Source: a virus | Strand: one strand, 5' to 3' | IMG/VR virus record: IMGVR_UViG_3300045135_000660 | Span: 1 to 20,428 of that record | Length of the DNA stretch: 20,428 bases | Part shown: positions 1 through 7,219 of the stretch, one piece after another | Numbering within the stretch: position 1 is the stretch's first letter | How the letters are laid out: every line of letters begins with the position of its first letter | Translations under genes and position numbers: made by a program | Notes under the pieces: generated by a model | What the model was told of the DNA's origin: nothing | What the model saw: the letters and a program-made list of their open reading frames with translations, nothing else | Databases searched by the model: none

Positions 1-259
1 CCATACCTGACCGCTCAGATACAGATTGCAGGCACGGGAACACACCAATCTTAGTTGGTAGGCCAGACTGAGGCCGTGTGAACGTGTATGTGAGCGACCC
101 TAGATCGTAATTGTCCTGATCTTGGCAGGTCTTGTACGTGTTGTAACACTTACGGACGCCAGACGTCCCTAGAACGGCGGTGCACGGCGCACTACCATAC
201 GTTAGCTGACATTGGTCAACGTCAATCTCAACCCACTCAATAGGCTCAAGCTGCGACAT
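1..259 (-). CDS. Distal tail protein, N-terminal part (runs off the window)
   Basis: The reading frame starts with ATG at 259 and stays open to base 1, giving 86 residues of a longer protein whose C-terminus lies outside the window. It overlaps the end of the preceding gene by 14 nt, so it is probably translated by coupling; I see no strong SD. The N-terminal segment is cysteine-rich: a QCQLTYGSAPCTA stretch (about residues 16-28) is followed by KCYNTYKTCQD (about 39-49). This spacing resembles the N-terminus of large tail proteins that follow the tape measure in several phages of marine alphaproteobacteria; that is recollection, not a search. The location after tape measure and a second tail gene supports a tail-tip, hub or fibre role. 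The molecular function cannot be read from this fragment. Confidence 0.75.
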   Translation of the reverse strand, partial: MSQLEPIEWVEIDVDQCQLTYGSAPCTAVLGTSGVRKCYNTYKTCQDQDNYDLGSLTYTFTRPQSGLPTKIGVFPCLQSVSERSGM

Positions 260-1043
260 AGTAAGACACCCGCATATTCATTGACATGGCCCGCCCGTTC
301 TGTTGATACGATGGACGCAATTCACTGCCCCCATCTGGACGCCAGCAGTAAGCAACCTCGTTAGCATCGTAACCCGGCCTAAGAGCCATTCCGAACGCCT
401 TACCATCGTTGTAGTGTGCCTCAAACGGCTCCATAGTGGTGTTGACCCACGACGATGTTAGCCACGGGAAACTGAAGCTTGTCTCTCCGCCACGGCGCAC
501 AACCATTGACGGGTTATGATGCCCACCCAGAGTATCTCCGCCAAGCACCTCGACCCGCACGCCATGACGGAAAGAAGTAGGGTCTTCAATGCCATATTCA
601 AATGCGAGTTTCTCGCCCAGCATGATAACCCCAATCGTGGCGGGACCGTTGCGCTGCCCGATGCGCCATGCGTTACCCGCTGCACTATCAAACAGCACCA
701 TGATAGGGCTGTTATCGGCAGGCGTGATCCAATCTGTAACGGGAATCCATATAGTCCCGCCATCTGTACTGCGCTCAATACGGAAGTCTGCCCCAACTGT
801 CGCCATGTCGTGGGCATCAATGAAGCAACAATCCGCAGTGGTTTGAGATGCCAACGTCGCCACAAGATAGCCCGCCGTTGCAGACGGTGTTTTCCAGAAG
901 TCCCATGTTGACACACTGATAGCGTTTACAAGCGGGTATGCGGCATCAGCGTCACCTGTCAGCGTGCCGTCTTTCAGGATATTGCTATACAGCACTGTTG
1001 GCTTATCAGTATCCGTAACTGACACACCTTCAATATAAATCAT
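246..1043 (-). CDS. Putative distal tail / tail-tip protein
   Basis: A 265-residue protein starting with ATG that overlaps the tape-measure stop as ATGA, so the two are translationally coupled. No signal peptide or membrane segment is visible. The sequence is rich in beta-strand-like stretches, aromatic residues and Gly/Asn turns, as expected of a virion beta-sandwich protein, and contains two adjacent cysteines near residue 72. I do not recognise a named family. Position directly after the tape measure is where siphoviruses encode the distal tail protein or tail-tip components, which is the basis for the call. A DUF2460-like or gpM/gpL-type role is possible but no motif decides it. Confidence 0.65.
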   Translation of the reverse strand: MIYIEGVSVTDTDKPTVLYSNILKDGTLTGDADAAYPLVNAISVSTWDFWKTPSATAGYLVATLASQTTADCCFIDAHDMATVGADFRIERSTDGGTIWIPVTDWITPADNSPIMVLFDSAAGNAWRIGQRNGPATIGVIMLGEKLAFEYGIEDPTSFRHGVRVEVLGGDTLGGHHNPSMVVRRGGETSFSFPWLTSSWVNTTMEPFEAHYNDGKAFGMALRPGYDANEVAYCWRPDGGSELRPSYQQNGRAMSMNMRVSYYVAA

Positions 1044-3001
1044 GCCCGACTAAACCCCTCAATGATAACGCCATCGTCGCTCTTGTCCTGAATTTGCTGA
1101 ACAATATCATCTAGTTCCTCGACAGTAAAACGACTGCGACCGCCCTTTAGGCTAATGATTGCTCTGGTTTGTTGCGTCTGCTGTGCGCCTGTAGCAGTGA
1201 TGCCCGCGCTAGATCCTGAGCCGGAGCCACCTAACTTACCAACAGCCTGAATTGCACCGCCAGCCGCAATCAACGCCGCTTGCGCTTTACCATACGCCGC
1301 GATCTTAGCCGCCGCAGGTGGACCTGCAATAGGACCAAGTTCTGCCAGCGCACGAACAGATGCCGCCGCCGTGTTTTGCAGCGTCTCACGAACACGAAGG
1401 ACAGTATTGATAGCAATCGCAGCAGCAGCGGCAGCTTTGGACTTCTGCCCAAACATACCTAGAAGGGATGAAAGCTCGCCATACATCGCAGATTGTGCGC
1501 TAATGATGTGCTGGGCTTCTTGCTGCTTAATTGCCACCAGACGCTCTTGGTACTCTTGCTCCAAACGCAGCTTAGCTTCGTTCTTACCTCCAATGATAGC
1601 AAGCTCTTGATCTGAAGCCATTTGGAGGGCCATTTGTTGCTCAAAATACCAGCTATCCAACACCTCGCGCTCAGTCTGTAATGACTGGACCAACCGTGTC
1701 AGTTCGGCATCGGACGCACCACCTCCGCCGCCACCTGCACCGCCACCTGCACGACCCTGCAACTCCTTGCGGCGCTTTAGCAACTCTTCCTGACGACCAA
1801 TCGCAGCAATGTCGATGGCATATTGAGCATCCGCAACAATCCTATCCTGACCCGCAGCAACCTGCTTCTGTCGCTGCTCTTCAGCGCGCAGCTTCATGCT
1901 TTCAATCGTGCGAGCAATAGAGGCATCTGCACCACGTTCAAGAGCGCCGATCTCAGCCTCGAGGACACGAATTCCGCTATCAAGGTTGGCGCTAAACCCA
2001 GCCGCAGCAGCAATTGCACTTGCTAGATCACGCGCCGCATTAGCTGCGTTTGTTAGCCCGCCAGCCGCCCCATTAGTTAGTGATACAACATTACTAAGGG
2101 AAGCCTCGGTATCAAGTAGCTTTTGATAGAACTCGCGTTGCTCGCCGTTCATCCTATCAATACCGCCAGTAGCAGTAAGGAACTCTTGACTTAGCGCCCG
2201 GACCTTCTCTAGCTGTTCCTCTGGACCCTTTGCCATACGGACTTCGTTAAGAGCCTCAGCAAGAGCCTTAGCACCTTCAGCCTCATCATCGAACCAATCG
2301 CGGCCCAGTAGGTCGTCAATACGAGCCAACTCAGACCGCAACCCACCAGAGAACTCACTAGCCAGTTGCCTTGTCGCATCGGCGGCATCCAGCATGATTT
2401 CGCGCAGACGCAACTCCTGCATGCGTTCGCCAAGCCGAATGGTTTCCTCGTTCACCATTCCGAACTGCTTACGGACATACTCAGTGGCATCCGCGCCTGT
2501 TAGTGACGCCTCTCGATAATCCTTAATGGTGCTAGCAAGATCACCCAAAACATCGTCAAGAGATCTGGCGTCATCTTCAGCCCCAGCCGCGCTAAACGCC
2601 CATTGTGTCAGAGCAGCTGTGCCAGCAATAACACCAAGCGTCATCAACGACATGGGGTTAATCATGGAAGTGAAGCTGCTCGCTAGCATCTTCACTGCAT
2701 CCCGCCCAGAAAGCCCCATACGCTGGAACCCCTCAGAAACCTGAGAACCTCGCTGCAATGCAAGCTGCAACGGGTTCTGCCCCGCCGCCATCATCATTCC
2801 AATGTCGTTTAGCTGTGATGTGAAGTAAGCCGTTTGCGCGCCCGCACCTCGGACATACCCACCGGCTTGCTTGGACGCAGCCCCCACCTTGTTAGCAGCA
2901 ACCTCAGCCCGCTTAGCCGCCGCCGACATATCGTCAAGATCACCAGCCGCCTTAACCGCGCCAGAACTATCAATCTCATATCCCAGCCTAGCTACGGTCA
3001 T
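1040..3001 (-). CDS. Tail tape measure protein
   Basis: A 653-residue protein, the largest tail gene visible, lying after the tail chaperone pair and before the distal tail genes, the usual tape-measure position. Tape measures set tail length, sit inside the tail tube, and leave with the DNA. The N-terminal region (about 1-110) is alanine-rich and helical and resembles the prophage tail length tape-measure family (TMP_2 type). A hydrophobic segment at about 113-140 is the candidate membrane-active part. Long heptad-like helices follow, then a Gly-rich linker near residues 414-428, and an Ala-rich helical stretch at about 520-590. The start ATG at 3001 lies inside the end of the T reading frame (stop 2990-2988). 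For a siphovirus 653 residues predicts a fairly short tail. Confidence 0.93.
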   Translation of the reverse strand: MTVARLGYEIDSSGAVKAAGDLDDMSAAAKRAEVAANKVGAASKQAGGYVRGAGAQTAYFTSQLNDIGMMMAAGQNPLQLALQRGSQVSEGFQRMGLSGRDAVKMLASSFTSMINPMSLMTLGVIAGTAALTQWAFSAAGAEDDARSLDDVLGDLASTIKDYREASLTGADATEYVRKQFGMVNEETIRLGERMQELRLREIMLDAADATRQLASEFSGGLRSELARIDDLLGRDWFDDEAEGAKALAEALNEVRMAKGPEEQLEKVRALSQEFLTATGGIDRMNGEQREFYQKLLDTEASLSNVVSLTNGAAGGLTNAANAARDLASAIAAAAGFSANLDSGIRVLEAEIGALERGADASIARTIESMKLRAEEQRQKQVAAGQDRIVADAQYAIDIAAIGRQEELLKRRKELQGRAGGGAGGGGGGASDAELTRLVQSLQTEREVLDSWYFEQQMALQMASDQELAIIGGKNEAKLRLEQEYQERLVAIKQQEAQHIISAQSAMYGELSSLLGMFGQKSKAAAAAAIAINTVLRVRETLQNTAAASVRALAELGPIAGPPAAAKIAAYGKAQAALIAAGGAIQAVGKLGGSGSGSSAGITATGAQQTQQTRAIISLKGGRSRFTVEELDDIVQQIQDKSDDGVIIEGFSRA

Positions 3002-3344
3002 CTATCTTCCTTTTAGTCTCTCTGCGTTCCTCGTGCTTTGCAATCGCTTTTGGCATTTCACTTCTAAACGCGGCATCCATCGCGTAAATTATACCCTCTT
3101 CACGCCTTGACAGCGAAACACCGGACCAATCTTGCCACTCCCTTACAAGTGAAGGCGTTATTGCATCCTCATTACCGCTTATGAACCGACGAATGCCCCA
3201 GAACCACCCGACATAGTGTGAGCCATAGTCGGGCGGATACTTATCGGGGATAGGGACACCTAGAGGTTCTACACGATCACGAATAGTCTGACCGTCCCAG
3301 CCGGGAATATCGAAGTAAACGTGATCGCGTATGTGCTGGGTTAG
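2988..3344 (-). CDS. Tail assembly chaperone T part, expressed as G-T fusion by -1 frameshift
   Basis: No independent start with an SD is seen for this open frame, which is entered by a -1 slip at the end of the upstream chaperone gene. After AAG GGC the shifted frame reads CTA ACC CAG and runs 118 codons to TAG at 2990-2988, giving a 266-residue G-T fusion. The frame includes HVYFDIPGWDGQ, then a Trp- and Tyr-rich middle (YPPDYGSHYVGWFWGIRRF) and a charged helical C-terminus with many Lys/Glu/Arg. Its position between G and tape measure, its length and its stop overlapping the tape-measure ATG by 14 nt match lambda gpT-type extensions. In that family the fusion binds tape measure and recruits tail tube subunits. 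The chain would be missed by a simple ATG-to-stop gene caller. Confidence 0.85.
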   Translation of the reverse strand, partial: LTQHIRDHVYFDIPGWDGQTIRDRVEPLGVPIPDKYPPDYGSHYVGWFWGIRRFISGNEDAITPSLVREWQDWSGVSLSRREEGIIYAMDAAFRSEMPKAIAKHEERRETKRKIDDRS

Positions 3345-3787
3345 CCCTTTTTCAAGGGCAGAGTAAAACCCGAGATTTCATCAATCTTGGCAATGACCTG
3401 ATTGTTAATTCCCGGAATACCCATGAATTTCAGCTTGTTTTCGTAACTGCATTCTGGGTCAGGCTCGTCATCCGAGAACAACCCTTCGCCATTGAAGTCC
3501 CACCGACTAATACACGCAATGTACTTGTCACGTGCGCGACTTTGGAACAACTCGCCACGCTCACCTTCGGGGATATCGCTAACGACATCATCGCCATCAA
3601 TGCGCACGTACCGCAAGTTTAGGTCAGTTGTCTTAGCCGCATATTCGTTTTCAACAGCAATAGCCGCGTCACACTCAAGATCCCGAACCCAAACTTTCAG
3701 ACCAGACGGATTACCGTCCTTATCCTTCAGTTCAAGTTCGAATTCTTGCTCATACCCATTCCGATAGAAACGATCTGCAATCGCCAT
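3341..3787 (-). CDS. Tail assembly chaperone G
   Basis: A 148-residue acidic protein with ATG at 3787 preceded by the strong SD AAGGAGGG. It lies between tail tube (3814-4284) and tape measure, the canonical place for the lambda gpG-type chaperone. The N-terminus (RFYRNGYEQEFELELKDKDG) looks like a small beta domain; the C-terminus ends LPLKKG followed by TAA. The last two codons, with the base before them, form the slippery heptamer AAAGGGC, so a minority of ribosomes should continue into the T frame. The protein is not a virion component in the lambda model; it coats the tape measure during tail assembly. The call rests on position, size and the frameshift signal, not on detected sequence similarity. 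Confidence 0.88.
   Translation of the reverse strand: MAIADRFYRNGYEQEFELELKDKDGNPSGLKVWVRDLECDAAIAVENEYAAKTTDLNLRYVRIDGDDVVSDIPEGERGELFQSRARDKYIACISRWDFNGEGLFSDDEPDPECSYENKLKFMGIPGINNQVIAKIDEISGFTLPLKKG
3344..3350 (-). promoter_or_regulatory. -1 ribosomal frameshift site AAAGGGC
   Basis: On the minus strand the 0-frame reads AAA AAG GGC TAA, so the heptamer A AAG GGC fits the canonical X XXY YYZ rule with X=A, Y=G and Z=C. The stop codon is immediately 3' of it. Downstream, CCCAGC (3340-3335) can pair with GCTGGG (3301-3296), a 6-bp stem 3 nt after the heptamer with a 33-nt loop. Upstream bases also form a hairpin: GCCCTT-GAAA-AAGGGC spans 3359-3344 and includes the slip site. Efficiency cannot be judged from sequence. 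Confidence 0.85.
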
Positions 3788-3813
3788 GAAAAGCCCTCCT
3801 TATTTCAGTTTAG

Positions 3814-4284
3814 TTAAGTTGCGTCTACAGTGATTTGCGTCTGCACAAGACCCAGCGTGAAGGTTTGGTTATTCCAGCCCTCAACATCGCCGTTGCTATC
3901 AATCGGACCCAGCACCAGACCACGGTTATAGCGCGTCACAGGGGTAGTTTCACCCGGCAGAAGCTTGTCTTCGATCTTGAATGCGTAATAGCCGCCGTTG
4001 TTAGCTACGTTACGCATAGCAGTCTGCCCAGCGTCCGAAAGGTCTTGCCCCACCTCAATAGTCGGGTCGCCCGCGTTAGTAATGCCGGTTTGCTTCTGGG
4101 TTACATCAGTCCCCCAATAGTCTTGCGATACGACATTGGTATTAGCGCCGGTTTCGCCGGTGGTTACTACGTTGCCAACTTCAACCCAATCAACGATAGC
4201 CTCGAAGCCCGCTTGATTAAGATCAGAAGCTTGTGCCGTGGGGGAAAAGTATACCTTACGTCCCTTGTTAATCTTTCCGCTCAT
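3814..4284 (-). CDS. Major tail tube protein
   Basis: A 156-residue protein with ATG at 4284 and an SD-like GAGGT 7 nt upstream. It is encoded between the tail terminator and the chaperone genes, the usual place of the siphovirus tail tube subunit. The sequence is consistent with a tube beta-sandwich: a basic N-terminus (SGKINKGRKVYFSPTA), then a strand with VDWVEVGNVVTTGE, a long polar loop with many Asn/Thr/Gln, the segment YYAFKIEDKLLPGE, and a C-terminal strand ending FTLGLVQTQITVDAT. It contains no Cys. The size fits lambda gpV-type N-terminal tube domains without an added Ig-like domain. Tube subunits stack as hexameric rings around the tape measure. Confidence comes from order and size; direct family similarity is moderate. 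Confidence 0.85.
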   Translation of the reverse strand: MSGKINKGRKVYFSPTAQASDLNQAGFEAIVDWVEVGNVVTTGETGANTNVVSQDYWGTDVTQKQTGITNAGDPTIEVGQDLSDAGQTAMRNVANNGGYYAFKIEDKLLPGETTPVTRYNRGLVLGPIDSNGDVEGWNNQTFTLGLVQTQITVDAT

Positions 4285-4311
4285 GTGCGAACCTCATGTG
4301 TTATAAACCTG

Positions 4312-4340
4312 TTGACATGATACCTGAGTTGGCGTATACG
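4312..4340 (+). promoter_or_regulatory. Sigma70-type promoter, plus strand
   Basis: A perfect -35 TTGACA (4312-4317) is separated by 17 nt from TATACG (4335-4340, 4 of 6 to consensus). It points to the 25-codon ORF at 4373, whose SD AAGGAGAG follows about 20 nt downstream. It would transcribe antisense to any minus-strand message reading from the tail terminator into the tail tube gene. Confidence 0.5.
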
Positions 4341-4372
4341 GCGCAAAGAAGCGACATTAAGGAGAGAAACAC

Positions 4373-4450
4373 ATGTCAAACGGGGAATACGTACGCGCGG
4401 TGAAGTGGGCGCAACTGCTGGAAATGGTGGAGGGCTTGGAAGATGAGTGA
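4373..4450 (+). CDS. 25-aa ORF antisense to the tail operon
   Basis: This small plus-strand ORF lies in the only large gap (about 195 nt) between minus-strand tail genes. It starts with ATG preceded by TTAAGGAGAGAAACAC, a strong SD with good spacing, and a promoter-like TTGACA-N17-TATACG lies upstream. The product begins MSNGEYVRAVKW and ends in an acidic GLEDE tail. It is probably one amphipathic helix with no signal peptide and no evident membrane segment. I do not recognise it. The complete promoter-SD-ATG layout argues it is expressed, either for the peptide itself or to produce an RNA antisense to the tail leader. The small size means chance cannot be excluded. Confidence 0.45.
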   Translation: MSNGEYVRAVKWAQLLEMVEGLEDE

Positions 4451-4480
4451 ATGGCAACCCAACCCACTGGATGCCCCTAC

Positions 4481-4897
4481 CTAACCCACCGAACCTTCCC
4501 AACGAATATCCATCGGAACCCTAAAGTGAGAACCGTCACGATAGCCCGCGCCTGACAAGCCGGGCTGTTGTGATACATGCAACGACACACTTCCGAACGT
4601 CATTACAGCGTCTTGTGCGAAATAGTCCGCAATCTTACCGGCATATTCAACGCGCTGGGCATAGGTCCACTGCATAGGCGCCATGACCATGATCATAAGC
4701 GAACCCGTGCGCCAATTCGACCCAGAGTAATAGCGCCTCAATGGATCGTATCGGATGTCGTCAATAATCAGGTATGGCACGGTTGGATCTGGGTTATCGA
4801 AACTCTCGCCCGGATACACCACATCGGCAGGTAGGTCGGGATATGCCTCAAGATAATTCCGAACCGCCGCCCAGATTTCTGCGTCTTTACTCGCCAT
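4481..4897 (-). CDS. Tail terminator protein
   Basis: A 138-residue protein with ATG at 4897 overlapping the end of the upstream gene by 11 nt. The sequence has an N-terminal helix (AEIWAAVRNYLEAYPDLP), then VPYLIIDDIRYDPLRRYYSG and GSLMIMVMAP, a beta strand pattern typical of gpU/DUF4128-like tail terminators, followed by a helix with YAGKIADYF. A tail terminator caps the growing tail tube and joins it to the head. Its place between the head-tail joining block and tail tube fits exactly. No catalytic residues are expected. The assignment is from fold-like pattern and order; I cannot exclude that the neighbour at 4887-5324 is the terminator and this one the completion protein. Confidence 0.78.
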   Translation of the reverse strand: MASKDAEIWAAVRNYLEAYPDLPADVVYPGESFDNPDPTVPYLIIDDIRYDPLRRYYSGSNWRTGSLMIMVMAPMQWTYAQRVEYAGKIADYFAQDAVMTFGSVSLHVSQQPGLSGAGYRDGSHFRVPMDIRWEGSVG

Positions 4898-5324
4898 GTA
4901 GTGCCTCCGCTTCCCTTACTAGACCCGGCCACATATTGCCACCTCTTTCAACAAAGTAGTTTCCCGCCTGATTGTAGTTTCGCCCCAAACTATCCTCACC
5001 AACAAAGCCGTAGTTCATGCGAGGTCCATAAACAGCCCTAACCCCAATGTATACCGGATCGCCATAATCAATACTGTTGATCATAAACGAAACATCGGGT
5101 GCAGTGTATTCACGCAATTCACGATCAACTTCAGGAAAAGCGACCGTGCTAACCTCAATAGACCGGCCAAGATTGCCTGTATCAAACGGAAGGCTACCAC
5201 CGCTAGACTTTGGCCGCGCAATCTCTTTGTGAAGCTTAGCAACAGCGTCACGTAGTATCAAAGCCGTGTTTTCCTTAGCTTCCGTATTGAACTCGAGCAC
5301 CTGCGAGCTAAATGAAACCGTCAC
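4887..5324 (-). CDS. Head-tail joining / tail completion protein (HK97 gp10-like)
   Basis: A 145-residue protein starting with ATG at 5324, 17 nt inside the end of the MuF-like gene, so coupled to it. The N-terminus is helical and charged (EAKENTALILRDAVAKLHKEI). A central LPFDTGNLGRSIEVS segment recalls the DTGNL.RS motif of HK97 gp10-like and minor capsid proteins. The C-terminus has YGPRMNYGFVGEDS and ends in a helix with WPGLVREAEAL, again as in that family. In HK97-type phages such proteins complete the tail end that docks on the head. Position between MuF/connector genes and the tail terminator supports this. Motif memory was used, not a search. Confidence 0.78.
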   Translation of the reverse strand: MTVSFSSQVLEFNTEAKENTALILRDAVAKLHKEIARPKSSGGSLPFDTGNLGRSIEVSTVAFPEVDRELREYTAPDVSFMINSIDYGDPVYIGVRAVYGPRMNYGFVGEDSLGRNYNQAGNYFVERGGNMWPGLVREAEALHGE

Positions 5325-6339
5325 GCCTAAGCCCCTTCCAATCCATTCTGATCAGCAACGAACAAGTGCAGTTAATCACGTGTTTAGCCGGTGCTTCTGG
5401 AGCGTGGGGATACTGTATCAGCGTTCCGTCCGGCATCTGAAACGGGGTGTTAAGGCCATTAACTTCTGTTGCATCCTCGGCCACGTGCTGCACGCGAGGC
5501 TTCATACCGCCGCCACCATGACGCCATTCCTTGATAGCGTACTGTTCCGGGTATCCCTTAGCAGCCATACCTTGCCTGAATGCGTCAAACCGGCCCTGCT
5601 CCACCGCTGCGGCTGTTTCTGTGCGGCTGATCGTGTCGCCCCTGAGCTTTAGAAGTCGGTCTGCATATCTCCCAGTCCATGTCTCAATCTGTTTGGCAGT
5701 AGGTTGCTTTCCCTCGCGTATGAGCTTCAATATCGACCGGTCAAACCGACGATCCCGCTTAGACATACGCAGCACGCGCTCTAGGTCGCCATCTTGTAGG
5801 TACTGGCGCATATTCGACACCCAGCGCTCTTGCTGCGCACTAAGCCCCAGCACACCGCCAACCCGACGCCCATTAGGACCAACCCGGCCTACCACGTCTA
5901 GAGCGATCTGGCGCGGACCTTGCCCCCTAGCGAACCCCTCAGACAGCGCCACACGAGCCGCCTCACGTGTGTCTTCCGCGATCTGTGTGATCTTAGCCCC
6001 AAGCCACTCTGAAAGCGCCCTCTCGGCCTCTGGATTGCCCACGTTCCATCTGAGAACCCCCCGTGTCTCGCCGGGTGGGTCAAGCTTAACACCCGCCAAA
6101 ACAGCCGTGCCGCTTTCCGCAAATGCCGCCGCTAGTTGCTGCCTAACACCGGAAAACACGGCGTCGTCAATATTCAAAGCACGTAATGCGCCTTCGATAT
6201 CACCGCGCCCAATAGCATCGGTCACACGCTTCAGGATAACGTCGTTTCGCAGACCGTCAATAGCATCGGCAAAAGCGCGGGCCACTTTCGACCCGTACTT
6301 GCTTTCGATTTCTGCCAGTGTCCGATCAATGGAAGCCAT
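5308..6339 (-). CDS. SPP1 gp7/MuF-like head morphogenesis protein
   Basis: A 343-residue protein whose ATG at 6339 overlaps the upstream stop as TAATG. The first 230 residues are mostly helical and charged. The C-terminal third carries the phage Mu F module: SRTETAAAVEQGRFDAFRQ at about 238-256, a conserved-looking WRH (272-274) and H285, and a terminal HVINCTCSLL at about 320-329 with the Cys pair. In SPP1, gp7 binds the portal, enters the head in a few copies and affects DNA exit. It is unusual that the gene is far from the portal (15893) and sits after the connector genes, within the head-tail block. No toxin domain is fused, unlike some MuF polymorphic toxins. Confidence 0.9.
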   Translation of the reverse strand: MASIDRTLAEIESKYGSKVARAFADAIDGLRNDVILKRVTDAIGRGDIEGALRALNIDDAVFSGVRQQLAAAFAESGTAVLAGVKLDPPGETRGVLRWNVGNPEAERALSEWLGAKITQIAEDTREAARVALSEGFARGQGPRQIALDVVGRVGPNGRRVGGVLGLSAQQERWVSNMRQYLQDGDLERVLRMSKRDRRFDRSILKLIREGKQPTAKQIETWTGRYADRLLKLRGDTISRTETAAAVEQGRFDAFRQGMAAKGYPEQYAIKEWRHGGGGMKPRVQHVAEDATEVNGLNTPFQMPDGTLIQYPHAPEAPAKHVINCTCSLLIRMDWKGLRRDGFI

Positions 6340-6692
6340 TAACCCCGCCTTACAGTATACTTAACCGCTGATGCATAACCCGCCGCCAACATCTTGCGGG
6401 CCTGAATTACTGTGTGGTTGTCGCCGTCGATCTTGATAACCCCACCTACGGCAACACTCGGGGCTTCACCTGAAACCAACACATGCAGATCAGACGCCAT
6501 AACGGTTTCCGACACTTCCCATTGCCTTACGCCCGTCACAACAGCCTTAACGTCTGTGGTAGTCTCTGCAATAGATGGCGCGTCAAACTCAGTAGCGCCC
6601 GGCGTAGTAACGAGAGCAACGATCTGCTGGGTATCGCCATATTTAGATATCAGACGGTCGCTAACAGACGCCATTCGGTTGCGTAGGCTCAT
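6339..6692 (-). CDS. Head-tail joining protein (neck/stopper type)
   Basis: I take ATG at 6692, which overlaps the previous stop as ATGA, rather than an in-frame start 30 nt upstream inside that gene; this gives 117 residues. The N-terminus is helical (MSLRNRMASVSDRLISKYG), followed by beta strands with VTGVRQWEVSETV, a loop VSGEAPSVAVGGVIKIDGD and a C-terminal strand ending VKYTVRRG. Small beta-barrel proteins with this layout close the portal channel after DNA packaging (SPP1 gp16 / HK97 gp7-like stopper family). Position after the adaptor-like gene and before MuF supports it. No direct family hit can be claimed. Confidence 0.72.
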   Translation of the reverse strand: MSLRNRMASVSDRLISKYGDTQQIVALVTTPGATEFDAPSIAETTTDVKAVVTGVRQWEVSETVMASDLHVLVSGEAPSVAVGGVIKIDGDNHTVIQARKMLAAGYASAVKYTVRRG

Positions 6693-7162
6693 ACGACGAA
6701 GGCAGCAACGCTGCTCCCCCATTGATTGCGAAGCAGAGGCGCAAGAATGCCCTCAATCACGCTATAGCGGGGGGCATTATCAATGACAGCGTTTTCTGCC
6801 ATACTATCATCCGACATTGGCGCATGATACGAAACAGAAATAGTATCTACCTTCTCTTGCGCGATAGCACCTGAGCCGTTGTTAGACACCGATCCACTAG
6901 ACAGAGCGCTAGGGTCCGCATCGTAAAGCAATGCTGCCTCATATGTGGCATTCTCGACCAGCAGGGGAACGCCCGTCATGACATCCCTAGGCCAAGCCTC
7001 ACCTGAATACGGGTCATCAGCGCTACCAATCCACCTATCCCAGAACAAGGCGCTGTTGATGTACTGTGAGGCCACGTATCGCAAAACATCAGGATCGCCA
7101 GTCACCGTGCGCCCTGTGCTGGTAGCATATGCAATCAATCCAGAATTGTCGCCATAAGACAT
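6689..7162 (-). CDS. Head-tail adaptor-like protein (DnaT_2-type family)
   Basis: A 157-residue protein starting with ATG at 7162. A helix-rich N-terminal half includes SQYINSALFWDRWIGSADD and GEAWPRDVMTGVP, then VENATYEAALLYD, a pattern I associate with phage proteins annotated DnaT-like (PF20557 type) and with HK97 gp6-like connectors. The family label about ssDNA binding probably misleads; here a neck adaptor role fits better, since a stopper-like gene, MuF, completion and terminator genes follow at 1-17 nt overlaps. An extended -10 box (7186-7194) lies just upstream, so the head-tail block may start its own transcript after the homing endonuclease gene. Confidence 0.75.
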   Translation of the reverse strand: MSYGDNSGLIAYATSTGRTVTGDPDVLRYVASQYINSALFWDRWIGSADDPYSGEAWPRDVMTGVPLLVENATYEAALLYDADPSALSSGSVSNNGSGAIAQEKVDTISVSYHAPMSDDSMAENAVIDNAPRYSVIEGILAPLLRNQWGSSVAAFVV

Positions 7163-7185
7163 GTTAGCACCTATCCTTTAAAGAC

Positions 7186-7194
7186 ACTATACCA
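7186..7194 (-). promoter_or_regulatory. Extended -10 promoter for head-tail block
   Basis: On the minus strand TGGTATAGT gives a TGn-extended -10 with TATAGT (5 of 6). No good -35 is present (TTCGCG at 17 nt). It lies about 24 nt before the ATG at 7162 and downstream of the endonuclease stop. Confidence 0.45.
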
Positions 7195-7209
7195 CATCAA
7201 CAGATTTAC

Positions 7210-7219
7210 GCGAATTAGG
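7210..7219. repeat. Direct repeat GCGAATTAGG, copy 1
   Basis: This 10-bp sequence recurs in the same orientation at 8240-8249. The two copies bracket the homing endonuclease gene; this copy includes its stop codon (minus TAA at 7217-7215). Both copies are followed by NGT. It may be a trace of insertion or chance. Confidence 0.4.

Noticed and set aside
4281-4502. Minus-strand 73-codon frame linking tail terminator and tail tube
   Set aside because: It is Pro/Arg-rich, lacks an SD and overlaps both real genes; the gap is better explained by the plus-strand promoter and small ORF.
5531-6364. Long plus-strand frame (277 codons) opposite the MuF gene
   Set aside because: Ser/Arg/Pro-rich antisense shadow of a well-supported gene, without SD or recognisable domain.
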